From: Streptomyces phaeolivaceus
GTDB lineage: Bacteria > Actinomycetota > Actinomycetes > Streptomycetales > Streptomycetaceae
Length of the DNA: 64,000 bases
Reading direction: 5' to 3'
Assembly (NCBI RefSeq): GCF_009184865.1
Contig: NZ_CP045096.1
Span: 4,154,001-4,218,000 of the forward strand
Position 1 is the stretch's first letter, and every line of letters starts with the position of its first letter. The position numbers and the translations under genes were made by a program. A model generated the notes under the pieces. The model worked only from the letters and a program-made list of their open reading frames with translations. It was not told the origin of the DNA and ran no database searches. Shown here piece by piece: positions 31,313-39,351 of the stretch.

Positions 31313-32635
31313 TCAGCCGAGCAGGACGACCTCGACCTCCGTGCCGGGCTCGACGGACTCGATGTCCTCGGGGATCACGATGAGCGCGTCGGCGTGCGCG
31401 AGGGCCGCCACGAGGTGCGATCCGGCGCCCCCGACGAGGGTGACCTCGCCGTCCGCGTACGTCCCTCGCAGGTACTGCCGGCGCCCGGCGGGTGAGGCCA
31501 GGGCCTTGGGTGCCTGGAGGGTCGCGGTGGCCGTCGGCCGGTGGACGTCGGTCAGGCCCATCAGGGTGCGGATGGCGGGCCGGACGAAGAGCTCGAAGGA
31601 GACGTACGACGAGACCGGGTTGCCCGGGAGGGCGAGCAGCGGGGTGTGGTCGGGGCCGATGGTGCCGAAGCCCTGGGGTTTGCCGGGCTGCATGGCGAGC
31701 TTGCGGAAGTCGATGCCGGCGCCCTCCTCGTCCTCGTCGCCGACGGACTCCAGGGCCTCCTTGACGACGTCGTACGCGCCGACGCTGACCCCGCCGGTGG
31801 TGACGACCAGGTCGGCGCGGACGAGCTGGTCCTCGATGGTGGAGCGGAGGGTCTCGGCGTCGTCGGCGACGGCGCCGACGCGGTAGGCGATGGCGCCCGC
31901 GTCCCGGGCGGCGGCGGTGAGGGCGAAGCTGTTGGAGTCGTAGATCTGGCCGGTGGCCGGGGTCTCGCCGGGCGGGATCAGTTCGCTGCCGGTGGAGAGC
32001 ACGACCACGCGCGGGCGCGGGCGTACGCGTACCGAGGCGCGGCCGACGGCGGCGAGCAGGCCGAGCTGGGGCGGGCCGAGGATCGTCCCGGCGGCCAGGG
32101 CGCGTTCCCCGGCCTTCACGTCGCTGCCCTTCGCGCGGACGTGCGCGCGTGCCTCGGCGGCGCGGTGCACGGCGACCTGGCCGGTGGCGCCCTCGGGGCT
32201 CGCGCTGCGCGCGCGCATCCCGGAGACGGGTCCCTCGCCGAGGCCGCCGTCGGTCCACTCCACCGGGACGACCGCCTCGGCGCCGGGCGGCAGGGGGGCG
32301 CCGGTCATGATGCGGGCGGCCTCACCGGGCCCCACACGGGGCGGTTCGGCCTGGCCCGCCGCGACGTCCCCGATCACCGTGAGCACGGCCGGGAACTCCT
32401 CGCTGGCGCCCGCGACGTCCGCGACCCGCACCGCGTACCCGTCCATCGAGCTGTTGTCGAACGGTGGCAGGGAGATCGGCACCGTGACGTCCTCGACCAG
32501 GACACAGCCCTGGGCGTCGAGGAGTTGCAGCTCGATGGGTTCCAGGGGCTGGACGGTGGCGAGGATGTCCTCCAGGTGCTCGGTCACCGACCAGAGGTGG
32601 CCCGGTCCGGTGGTGCGGGTCGCGGCGGTGCTCAA
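31313..32635 (-). CDS. moeA: Molybdopterin molybdotransferase MoeA (gephyrin-like Glp)
   Basis: 440 residues. It inserts molybdate into adenylylated molybdopterin. PPFDNSSMDGYAVR (about 58-71) is the MoeA N-terminal signature, followed by TGAPLPPGAEAVVPVEWT. The MoCF domain has VVVLSTGSEL, DLVVTTGGVSVGAYDVVKEAL and PGNPVSSYVSFELFVRP, and the C-terminal MoeA domain IV ends at about 435. The gene begins 5 bp after galU ends. Confidence 0.96.
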   Translation of the reverse strand: MSTAATRTTGPGHLWSVTEHLEDILATVQPLEPIELQLLDAQGCVLVEDVTVPISLPPFDNSSMDGYAVRVADVAGASEEFPAVLTVIGDVAAGQAEPPRVGPGEAARIMTGAPLPPGAEAVVPVEWTDGGLGEGPVSGMRARSASPEGATGQVAVHRAAEARAHVRAKGSDVKAGERALAAGTILGPPQLGLLAAVGRASVRVRPRPRVVVLSTGSELIPPGETPATGQIYDSNSFALTAAARDAGAIAYRVGAVADDAETLRSTIEDQLVRADLVVTTGGVSVGAYDVVKEALESVGDEDEEGAGIDFRKLAMQPGKPQGFGTIGPDHTPLLALPGNPVSSYVSFELFVRPAIRTLMGLTDVHRPTATATLQAPKALASPAGRRQYLRGTYADGEVTLVGGAGSHLVAALAHADALIVIPEDIESVEPGTEVEVVLLG

Positions 32636-32640
32636 TGTGG

Positions 32641-33543
32641 CTACATCTCCTCGGCTACGTAACTGCGAAGCCAGGTCCGGAAGTCCGGTCCCAGGTCTTC
32701 ACGTTCGCATGCGAGTCTGACAATGGCACGCAAGTAGTCGCCGCGGTCCCCGGTGTCATAGCGGCGGCCCTTGAAGACGACGCCGTGCACGGGGCCGCCG
32801 ACCTTCTCGTCCGCGGCGAGCTGCTGGAGGGCGTCGGTGAGCTGGATCTCGCCGCCGCGGCCCGGCTCGGTCCGGCGCAGGACGTCGAAGATCTGCGGGG
32901 CGAGGACATAACGGCCGATGATCGCGTAGTTGGAGGGGGCGTCGGCCGGGTCCGGCTTCTCGACCAGGCCCGTGACCTTGACGACGTCGCCGTCCTCGGT
33001 GGGCTCCACGGCCGCGCAGCCGTAGAGGTGGATCTGCTCCGGCGCGACCTCCATCAGCGCGATGACGCTGCCGCCGCTGCACTCCTGGACCTCGACCATG
33101 CGTCGCAGGAGCGGGTCGCGGGGGTCGATCAGGTCGTCGCCGAGGAGGACCGCGAAGGGCTCGTCGCCGACGTGCGGGGCGGCGCACAGGACGGCGTGCC
33201 CGAGGCCCTTGGGGTCGCCCTGGCGGACGTAGTGCATGGTGGCGAGGTCGCTGGACTCCTGGACCTTGGCGAGCCGGTGGGCGTCGCCCTTCTTCTGGAG
33301 GGCGGACTCCAGCTCGTAGTTGCGGTCGAAGTGGTCCTCAAGGGGGCGCTTGTTGCGGCCGGTGATCATCAGGACGTCGTCGAGCCCCGCCGATGCGGCC
33401 TCTTCGACCACGTACTGGATCGCCGGCTTGTCCACGACCGGCAGCATCTCCTTGGGAGTCGCTTTGGTGGCCGGCAGGAACCGGGTTCCGAGGCCCGCGG
33501 CGGGAATGACAGCCTTGCTGATCCTGGGGTTCGCCTCACTCAT
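32641..33543 (-). CDS. galU: UTP-glucose-1-phosphate uridylyltransferase GalU
   Basis: 300 residues. It makes UDP-glucose for wall and capsule sugars. The nucleotide-binding AAGLGTRFLPATKATPKEML (about 16-35) and the VVDKPAIQYVVEEA segment are at the N-terminus. FAVLLGDDL and KGLGHAVLCA complete the pyrophosphorylase core. The stop is 5 bp from the moeA start, so galU probably leads a galU-moeA-moaC-mogA-rimJ transcript. It is divergent from fthC. Confidence 0.95.
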   Translation of the reverse strand: MSEANPRISKAVIPAAGLGTRFLPATKATPKEMLPVVDKPAIQYVVEEAASAGLDDVLMITGRNKRPLEDHFDRNYELESALQKKGDAHRLAKVQESSDLATMHYVRQGDPKGLGHAVLCAAPHVGDEPFAVLLGDDLIDPRDPLLRRMVEVQECSGGSVIALMEVAPEQIHLYGCAAVEPTEDGDVVKVTGLVEKPDPADAPSNYAIIGRYVLAPQIFDVLRRTEPGRGGEIQLTDALQQLAADEKVGGPVHGVVFKGRRYDTGDRGDYLRAIVRLACEREDLGPDFRTWLRSYVAEEM

Positions 33544-33637
33544 GGCCCGAACCCTATCGGGTGCCTTTGTGGGGAATCTGTGGCTCCGATTAATTCGCTC
33601 TCATATGAGCCGATTACGAATAGTACTGGAGCGACCT

Positions 33638-34252
33638 GTGAGCAACATGGGATCCGGACCGGACTCTGCCAAGCGAATGTTGCGTCGAGAGTTCCTCCTG
33701 GTGAGGAACGGGTTGACGCCGGATGACGTCCGGAGAACGACCGGCGCGCTCGCGGGCCGGGCCCTCGATCTGCCCGAACTGGCGCACGCGCGCACGGTGG
33801 CGGCGTACGTCTCCGTGGGGAGCGAGCCCGGCACCCTCGCGCTCCTCGACGCACTCCGCGCGCGGGGCGTGCGCGTCCTGCTGCCGCTGCTGCTCCCCGA
33901 CAACGACCTCGACTGGGGCCTCTACGAGGGGGATTCCTCCCTCGCGCGCGTGCGGCACGGCGGCCGTATGGAGCTCCTCGAACCGGCCGGCGAGCGGCTC
34001 GGCCCGCAGGCCGTGACCACCGCCGACGTCGTCCTGCTGCCGGGTCTGGCGGTCGACGCGCGCGGGATGCGCCTGGGCCGGGGCGGCGGCTCCTACGACC
34101 GCGTCCTGGAACGCCTGGAACGCGCGGGCGCCGACCCGGCCCTGGTGGTGCTGCTGTACGACACGGAGGTGGTCGACCGGGTGCCGGAGGAGGAGCACGA
34201 CCGCCCGGTGCACGCGGTGGTGACGCCTTCGGGGGTACGGCACTTCCGGTGA
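33638..34252 (+). CDS. fthC: 5-formyltetrahydrofolate cyclo-ligase
   Basis: 204 residues. It converts 5-formyl-THF back to 5,10-methenyl-THF using ATP. RREFL and RNGLTPDD at the N-terminus, VLLPGLAVDARGMRLGRGGGSYDRVLER (about 135-162, ATP and folate loops) and the final VHAVVTPSGVRHF are intact. GTG 33638 has GGAG at 33628-33631. An in-frame ATG at 33605 is less likely. The stop lies 5 bp from the 3' end of the convergent group II intron. CTCATATGAG (33600-33609) lies just ahead of the start. Confidence 0.93.
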   Translation: MSNMGSGPDSAKRMLRREFLLVRNGLTPDDVRRTTGALAGRALDLPELAHARTVAAYVSVGSEPGTLALLDALRARGVRVLLPLLLPDNDLDWGLYEGDSSLARVRHGGRMELLEPAGERLGPQAVTTADVVLLPGLAVDARGMRLGRGGGSYDRVLERLERAGADPALVVLLYDTEVVDRVPEEEHDRPVHAVVTPSGVRHFR

Positions 34253-34296
34253 TCCGGATCGGGTAGGAGGGACGGGTCGCCCGTCCCTCCTCCCAC

Positions 34297-34331
34297 ACCA
34301 CCGGACATGCGGGTCACGCATCCGGCGGTTC
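34297..34331 (-). ncRNA. Group II intron domain V hairpin
   Basis: ACCGCCGGATGCG pairs with CGCATGTCCGGTGGT over a TGACC loop, leaving a two-nt bulge, the standard domain V shape. The catalytic triad reads CGC, the class IIC form (AGC in most others). The 5' edge overlaps the maturase stop codon. Domain VI follows (stem GGAGGGACGGG). Confidence 0.85.
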
Positions 34332-35751
34332 ACCAAGCTGGTCTCAACCGTTGCCAGGTCGGCTTGAGCATCTTCAGGCCCAGGTCGTCCCAGTAGGAGA
34401 TGGGCAGTGCCCTGTCCAGAACAGGTGACTTCGCGACCCGCCAGTAGCCTTTGCTGCTGGCCGCCCATTCCCGAGCATCACGCTCACCGATCCCGAGCGC
34501 CCGCAGGTTACGACGTCTGGTCGCGTACCGTTTCCATTCCTTCCAGCGGATCTGCCGCATCCTGCGACGGAACCACTTGTCCAGCTCCTGGAACACCTTG
34601 GGAGTGTCCGCGAGCTGGAAGTAGCCCATCCAGCCTGTGGTGAAGCGGTTGATCTGCGCGATGCGGTCAGCCATCGCAACGCTCCACCGGCGCGAGGTCA
34701 GCTCCTTGAGCCGAACCTTCAGGCGTTCGACCGCCTTCGGGTCGACCCGGACCCTGACCTTCCCACCCCGGACAAAGTAGAAGCCGAACCCCAGCATCGT
34801 CATGACGGAAGCTGGGACCACCTTCGACTTCACCCGGTTGACCTTCAGTTTCAGCCGCTGCTCGACCACGGCCGTGACCGAGTCGAGCACCCTCTGAGCA
34901 GCCCGCCTGCTCCGCACGAAGATCCGCAGATCGTCGGCGTAACGTGCGAACCGGTGACCGCGCCTGAACAGTTCCCGGTCCAGGTCGTCGAGCATGATGT
35001 TCGACAGGACGGGCGAGAGCGGGGAGCCCTGCGGGGTCCCCTCCCTGCCCGGCGTCTTCACGCCGTCCACCATGACCCCGGCTTCCAGATACCTGCGAAC
35101 CAGCTTCAGGACCCTGCGGTCAGTGACCTTGCGCGCGACCCGTGCCATCAGGACATCGTGCTGGACCCGGTCGAAGAACCGGTCCAGATCAAGGTCCACG
35201 ACCCACCGGTTGCCGTCCTCGATGGCACGCCGCGCGACCCTGACCGCCTGATGGGCGGACCGGCCGGGACGGAACCCGAAGGACGACCCCGAAAAACCAG
35301 GGTCGAAAATGGGCACGAGCACCTGCGCGACGGCCTGCTGGATCAAGCGGTCCAGCACCCGCGGCACCCCCAGCATCCGCTCACCGCCGCCAGGCTTCGG
35401 GATGATCACCTGACGGACCGGCGCCGGCCGGTAGATGCCCGCATCGAGTTCGGCCCGGACCCCGGGCCAGTGCACCGCGATCCACGGCCTGAGTTCGGCC
35501 GTGGTCATACCGTCCACCCCGGGAGCACCCCGGTTCACCTCGACACGGTTGAGCGCCGCGAGCAGGTTCTCCTTCGAGAGCATCAACTCCCAAAGCGAGG
35601 AACGCTGTTCGCGGTGAACGTCCTCCGTGGAGTGCGCCGACCGGCCACTACGCTCCGCCGTGGGCTCCGCCGGATGCACCGGCTCCTCCCCCCGCGGCAC
35701 CGCCGAAGCAGTGTTGCTGCGGTCCCTGTGACCAGCACGAGCAACCACCAC
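34330..35751 (-). CDS. ltrA: Group II intron reverse transcriptase/maturase
   Basis: 473 residues. RT core about 55-330: LLAALNRVEVNRGAPGVDGM, IIPKPGGGERMLGVP, the catalytic FARYADD (YADD 271-274), and GTPQGSPLSP at 238-247. The maturase X domain is about 340-440 (WMGYFQLADTPKVFQELDKW). There is no C-terminal endonuclease domain, as in class C proteins. GTG 35751 is the first start; ATG at residue 57 (MLSKENLL) is another option. It splices its own intron RNA and copies it into new sites. The protein is full length. The symbol refers to the intron maturase, not the later LtrA membrane protein. Confidence 0.95.
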   Translation of the reverse strand: MVVARAGHRDRSNTASAVPRGEEPVHPAEPTAERSGRSAHSTEDVHREQRSSLWELMLSKENLLAALNRVEVNRGAPGVDGMTTAELRPWIAVHWPGVRAELDAGIYRPAPVRQVIIPKPGGGERMLGVPRVLDRLIQQAVAQVLVPIFDPGFSGSSFGFRPGRSAHQAVRVARRAIEDGNRWVVDLDLDRFFDRVQHDVLMARVARKVTDRRVLKLVRRYLEAGVMVDGVKTPGREGTPQGSPLSPVLSNIMLDDLDRELFRRGHRFARYADDLRIFVRSRRAAQRVLDSVTAVVEQRLKLKVNRVKSKVVPASVMTMLGFGFYFVRGGKVRVRVDPKAVERLKVRLKELTSRRWSVAMADRIAQINRFTTGWMGYFQLADTPKVFQELDKWFRRRMRQIRWKEWKRYATRRRNLRALGIGERDAREWAASSKGYWRVAKSPVLDRALPISYWDDLGLKMLKPTWQRLRPAW

Positions 35752-36178
35752 ATCACCCGTTCCACTCGATGTTCAGCCCTTCCCAGCCACCGTGCCCATC
35801 CCGGCTGGTACTACGGCCTCTGCTGACTTCTGCCCGGTCAGCCCGCACCTTCCAGCACGGACCGTCGGCGCGGCGACATCTTCAGCACAACCGACACCCG
35901 GACAGATCTCCCCAGGTAAGAACGATCACTGTCCCTGGATCCCCGCCGCGTCTACGCACTGGCCTTCTTGGCAGTGACGGGCTTCACCTTCGCGTGCAGG
36001 CTCACCCGACCAGTACGCCTCATACACGGTTCGTGTTCCTCGGTACCCAGGTCTCGCCTCGGGCTTCCTCCAGACCCCACCTCACGATGACGCCCTTGCC
36101 TCCGGCTCGGGGTTAGCACCACCTCTTCCCCCAGGGGACTTCCACCCCCAAGCAACCGCCCATGCTGGGCGCACACGC

Positions 36179-36214
36179 GAAAGCGGCCTCCACGCACGCG
36201 TGGAGGCCGCTTTC
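36179..36214 (-). terminator. Terminator of the penicillin acylase gene, intron target
   Basis: GAAAGCGGCCTCCACGC and its mate GCGTGGAGGCCGCTTTC: a 17-bp perfect stem with a 2-nt apex, 17 bp past the acylase stop. The group II intron begins four bases after it. Confidence 0.88.
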
Positions 36215-36230
36215 CGTGCTCAGGCGGGCG

Positions 36231-39029
36231 CTACGGCTTCAACAGCAGCGTGTCGCTCGTGTTCGCCTCGACCGCCTTGTCCGTGAACGACCACGTCAGC
36301 AGTTCGCCCTTGACCCACTTGTCGGTCTGATCCGTGTAGTGCGCGTTGTACGCGTGCCCGGAGGCGCCGGTGAGGTTGATCCACTTGGACTTGTCGAGGT
36401 CCCCGAGGTTCACCACCATGCGCATCGAGGGCACCCAGACCACCTCGTAGCCGCCGGCCGCGTTCCAGCCGGTGGCGTTGACCGTGGCCTCGCCTCCGCC
36501 GAGCTTCCAGGGGCCGCGGTTGAGCATGTACTGGAGGAAACCGGGGCCCTCGGTGCCGAGGGTCTGGTTCTTCAGGAACAGGCGGTGCAGCCGGCCCCAG
36601 CTCCAGGTGTCGATGTCCTTGCCGAGCTTGGCGGTCAGCTCCCAACGGGCGTCCCGCATGGCCCGCTTGAACAGTTCGTCACGGGTGTCGACGGCGGGCT
36701 GGGTGCGCGTCTTCGGCGTGGACCACCAGTCGTTGTCCTGGTCGTCGATGATCCGGCGGACCACCTCGAACCAGCGGTCGCCGCCGTCCGGCTGCGCCTG
36801 GTCCGCGTCGCGCCTGCCGCACTCGCGCACCCGGCGGTCCTCGTCGGCGGGCCCGGTGGAGTCGACCGGCTCGACCGACAGGCACTGGCCCTCGACCCGC
36901 AGTTCCTTGGGCAGCTTGTTGCCGAAGGCGAGCTTGAGGATGTTGCGCCAGACCGAGTTGAAGTACGCGGCGGCGGCCGAGTCGGCGTCCTGGGTGTAGT
37001 CCCAGCCCTCCAGGAGCTTCTGCGCCTGGCGGACGTACTTGTCGTTCACGTCGATCTTGAGCAGCAGCGGCACCAGCAGCTTGGCGATCTCGCTGCTGTT
37101 GTCCATCTGCATCTGCCGCATGTCGTCGGTGGAGATCTTGCCGCCACCCTTGATCTTCGACTCGATGAGGCTGGTGATCCGCTGCGCGCGCGTGCCGTAG
37201 CCCCAGTCCGTGGTGAGCGTGTACGGGTAGTCGTCGTCGACGACGGCCTGGTTGGCGGTGACGATGTAGCCGCGCTCCGGGTCGTACTCGTAGGGCAGTT
37301 CGTCCTGGTCGATGTAGCCGGTCCAGCGGTACGCGGCGTCCCAGCCCGGCGCGGGCAGCGAGCCGTCGCCCTTGCCTCGGGTGGGGATCCTGCCGGGCAG
37401 CTGGTAGCCGATGTGCCCCTCCTTGTCGGCGTAGGTCAGGTTCTGCGAGGGGACGTCGAACAGAGCGGCGGCCTCGCGGAAGTCGTCCCAGTCCTTGGCC
37501 TTGTTCATGGCGAACACGGCGTCCATGGAGGTGCCGGGGTCGAGCGCGGTCCAGCGCAGGGCGATGCCGTAGCCGTCGCCGCGGTCGGGGGCGTCCTGGT
37601 CGACGGAGGCCTTCTTGCCGACCTGGACGAGTTCGTCGTTGCGGTCGGACAGCAGCGGGCCGTTGTTGGTGGTGCGGACGACGATCTTCTTGGCCTCCCC
37701 GCCGGCGACCTCGATGGTCTCCTCGCGGGTGTCGAACGGCAGGACCTTGGAGCCGTACTGGTAGCCGTCGCCGGTGAGCTTCTCCAGGTAGAGGTCGGTG
37801 ACGTCGACGCCGGAGTTGGTCATGCCCCAGGCGATGTCGGCGTTGTGTCCGATTATCACGCCGGGCATGCCGGAGAAGGTGTAGCCGGAGACGTCGTACT
37901 GGCACTTCTCGGAGACGGACTTGCAGTGCAGGCCCATCTGGTACCAGACCGACGGCAGCGTGGCCGACAGGTGCGGGTCGTTGGCGAGGAGCGGCTTGCC
38001 GGTGATGGTGTGGTCGCCGGAGACGACCCAGGAGTTGGAGCCGATGCCGTTGCCGTTCACTCCGACGGCCTCGGGCAGGTCCTCCAGGACGTCGTAGAGA
38101 CCGTCCAGCTGGGTCTGGAGGGCCGAGGAGTCCGTGGAGGTCCCGGCGGTTCCCGTGCCCGTCCCCGTGCCGCCGGTGCCCTGCGTGGAGCCGTCGGCGC
38201 TCTGGGTGGAGCCGTCGGTGCCCTGCGTCGACCCGGACCCGTCCGACCAGGTCTTCGTCAGCTCGTCGTACTGGCCCTCCTGCACGATCGTCTTGTTGCG
38301 GTCGTACGGGTACCGCGGGTACAGGTCGGCGATCTGCTTGGGGCCGAGGCGGCTGGTCATCAGGGCGCGGTCGATCTCGTCCTGCATGTTGCCGCGCAGG
38401 TCCCAGGCCATCGCCTTCAGCCAGGCCACCGAGTCGACCGGGGTCCACTCCTCGGGCTTGTAGTCGCCTACGAAACCGAGGGCCGCGTACTCCAGGGAGA
38501 TCTCGTCGCCGTCCTTGCCGGCCAGGTAGGCGTTGACCCCCTTGGCGTACGCGTCGAGGTACTTCTTCGTCTCGGCGGAGAGCGTCTTCTCGTACTCCTC
38601 CTCGGCGATCCGGTGCCAGCCGAGGGTGCGCAGGAACTCGTCGTTGTCGACCTGGCCCTCGCCGAACATCTCCGAGAGGCGGCCGGCCGTCATGTGGCGG
38701 CGCACATCCATCTCGTAGAACCGGTCCTGCGCCTGGACATAGCCCTGGGCCATGAACAGGTCCTCGTCGGAGGAGGCGTAGATCTGCGGGATCCCGTTGC
38801 CGTCGCGCTTGACGTCGACCGGTCCCGACAGGCCGTCCAGGGTTATCGAACCCTTGGTCTGCGGGAAGGAGGCGCGCACGGTGGAGACGGACCAGAACGC
38901 CCCGTAGCCGACGCCACCGATGATGGCCAGGACCAGGACGATCAGGAGAAGGCGGACTTTGCGTCCCCTCTTCTTCCTGCCGGACTTGCCGGACTGCTGG
39001 CCGGAGGAGGCGGGATTGTCGGTGGGCAT
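36231..39029 (-). CDS. Membrane-anchored penicillin acylase-family Ntn hydrolase
   Basis: 932 residues. A cytoplasmic basic tail (KKRGRKVR) and one TM (about 25-47) put the enzyme outside the cell. The alpha-type region (about 55-262) is followed by a low-complexity Ser/Gly/Thr spacer (264-303), then the catalytic nucleophile Ser331 in GIGSNSWVVSG, where self-cleavage would release the beta chain. The remainder has NDPHL and WGMTNSGVDVTDLY. These enzymes cleave amide side chains of beta-lactams or acyl-homoserine lactones; the natural substrate is unknown. ATG 39029 follows AAGGACAG. The spacer is longer than usual. Confidence 0.92.
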   Translation of the reverse strand: MPTDNPASSGQQSGKSGRKKRGRKVRLLLIVLVLAIIGGVGYGAFWSVSTVRASFPQTKGSITLDGLSGPVDVKRDGNGIPQIYASSDEDLFMAQGYVQAQDRFYEMDVRRHMTAGRLSEMFGEGQVDNDEFLRTLGWHRIAEEEYEKTLSAETKKYLDAYAKGVNAYLAGKDGDEISLEYAALGFVGDYKPEEWTPVDSVAWLKAMAWDLRGNMQDEIDRALMTSRLGPKQIADLYPRYPYDRNKTIVQEGQYDELTKTWSDGSGSTQGTDGSTQSADGSTQGTGGTGTGTGTAGTSTDSSALQTQLDGLYDVLEDLPEAVGVNGNGIGSNSWVVSGDHTITGKPLLANDPHLSATLPSVWYQMGLHCKSVSEKCQYDVSGYTFSGMPGVIIGHNADIAWGMTNSGVDVTDLYLEKLTGDGYQYGSKVLPFDTREETIEVAGGEAKKIVVRTTNNGPLLSDRNDELVQVGKKASVDQDAPDRGDGYGIALRWTALDPGTSMDAVFAMNKAKDWDDFREAAALFDVPSQNLTYADKEGHIGYQLPGRIPTRGKGDGSLPAPGWDAAYRWTGYIDQDELPYEYDPERGYIVTANQAVVDDDYPYTLTTDWGYGTRAQRITSLIESKIKGGGKISTDDMRQMQMDNSSEIAKLLVPLLLKIDVNDKYVRQAQKLLEGWDYTQDADSAAAAYFNSVWRNILKLAFGNKLPKELRVEGQCLSVEPVDSTGPADEDRRVRECGRRDADQAQPDGGDRWFEVVRRIIDDQDNDWWSTPKTRTQPAVDTRDELFKRAMRDARWELTAKLGKDIDTWSWGRLHRLFLKNQTLGTEGPGFLQYMLNRGPWKLGGGEATVNATGWNAAGGYEVVWVPSMRMVVNLGDLDKSKWINLTGASGHAYNAHYTDQTDKWVKGELLTWSFTDKAVEANTSDTLLLKP

Positions 39030-39351
39030 CGCTGTCCTTGCTGTCCTAACACGAGCGGCAGGTCGGGCTGTGCTTTGTACTGAACGCTGGAGCAACCATA
39101 GGCGCAGGGTCCGACACGACTTGACGCGGAGTCGGGAACTGGCGCGGACGGCTGTTCGATCTTGCCCCCGCAAGCGTCAAGAAATCGTCAAGAGTTAGGT
39201 AAGGTAACGAAGTACTTGCACTGACGTAACCGCAACCGCACGGTTTCCGTGATCGGCTTCGCATGCCCACACGCGCGTGTGCCCCGCATCCAGTGCTCGG
39301 CATCCCACACTCGAAGAACCACGTGCGGTTCGGCAAGAAAGGTACGGCCCG
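39030..39351. promoter_or_regulatory. Divergent promoter region between acylase and antiporter
   Basis: The 322-bp gap includes an AT-richer part (about 39160-39240) with CGTCAAG twice (GCGTCAAGAAATCGTCAAGAG) and GTAACG/ACGTAAC pieces. No coding frame was supported. The antiporter leader precedes a CTG start. Confidence 0.45.

Larger units (their letters stand above)
34258..36174 (-). mobile_element. Group II intron (IIC type), 1,917 bp, with encoded maturase
   Basis: On the minus strand it begins GTGCGCCCAGCATGGGCG at 36174, the GUGYG group II 5' end, and ends ...ACCCGAT at 34258 (AY 3' end). Domain I-IV fills 35752-36174, the maturase is inside, and domain V (34297-34331) is next to the 3' end. 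It lies directly downstream of the penicillin acylase terminator hairpin (36179-36214), four bases before the junction, the site preference known for class C introns. The 3' side touches fthC. A start two bases earlier (GTGTG) is also possible. All parts look intact. Confidence 0.9.

Noticed and set aside
34954..35826. Plus-strand open frame opposite the intron maturase
   Set aside because: Antisense to the RT; His/Pro/Arg-rich with no domain.
36162..39083. Long plus-strand open frame opposite the penicillin acylase
   Set aside because: Shadow of the acylase and overlaps the terminator; no recognisable domain.
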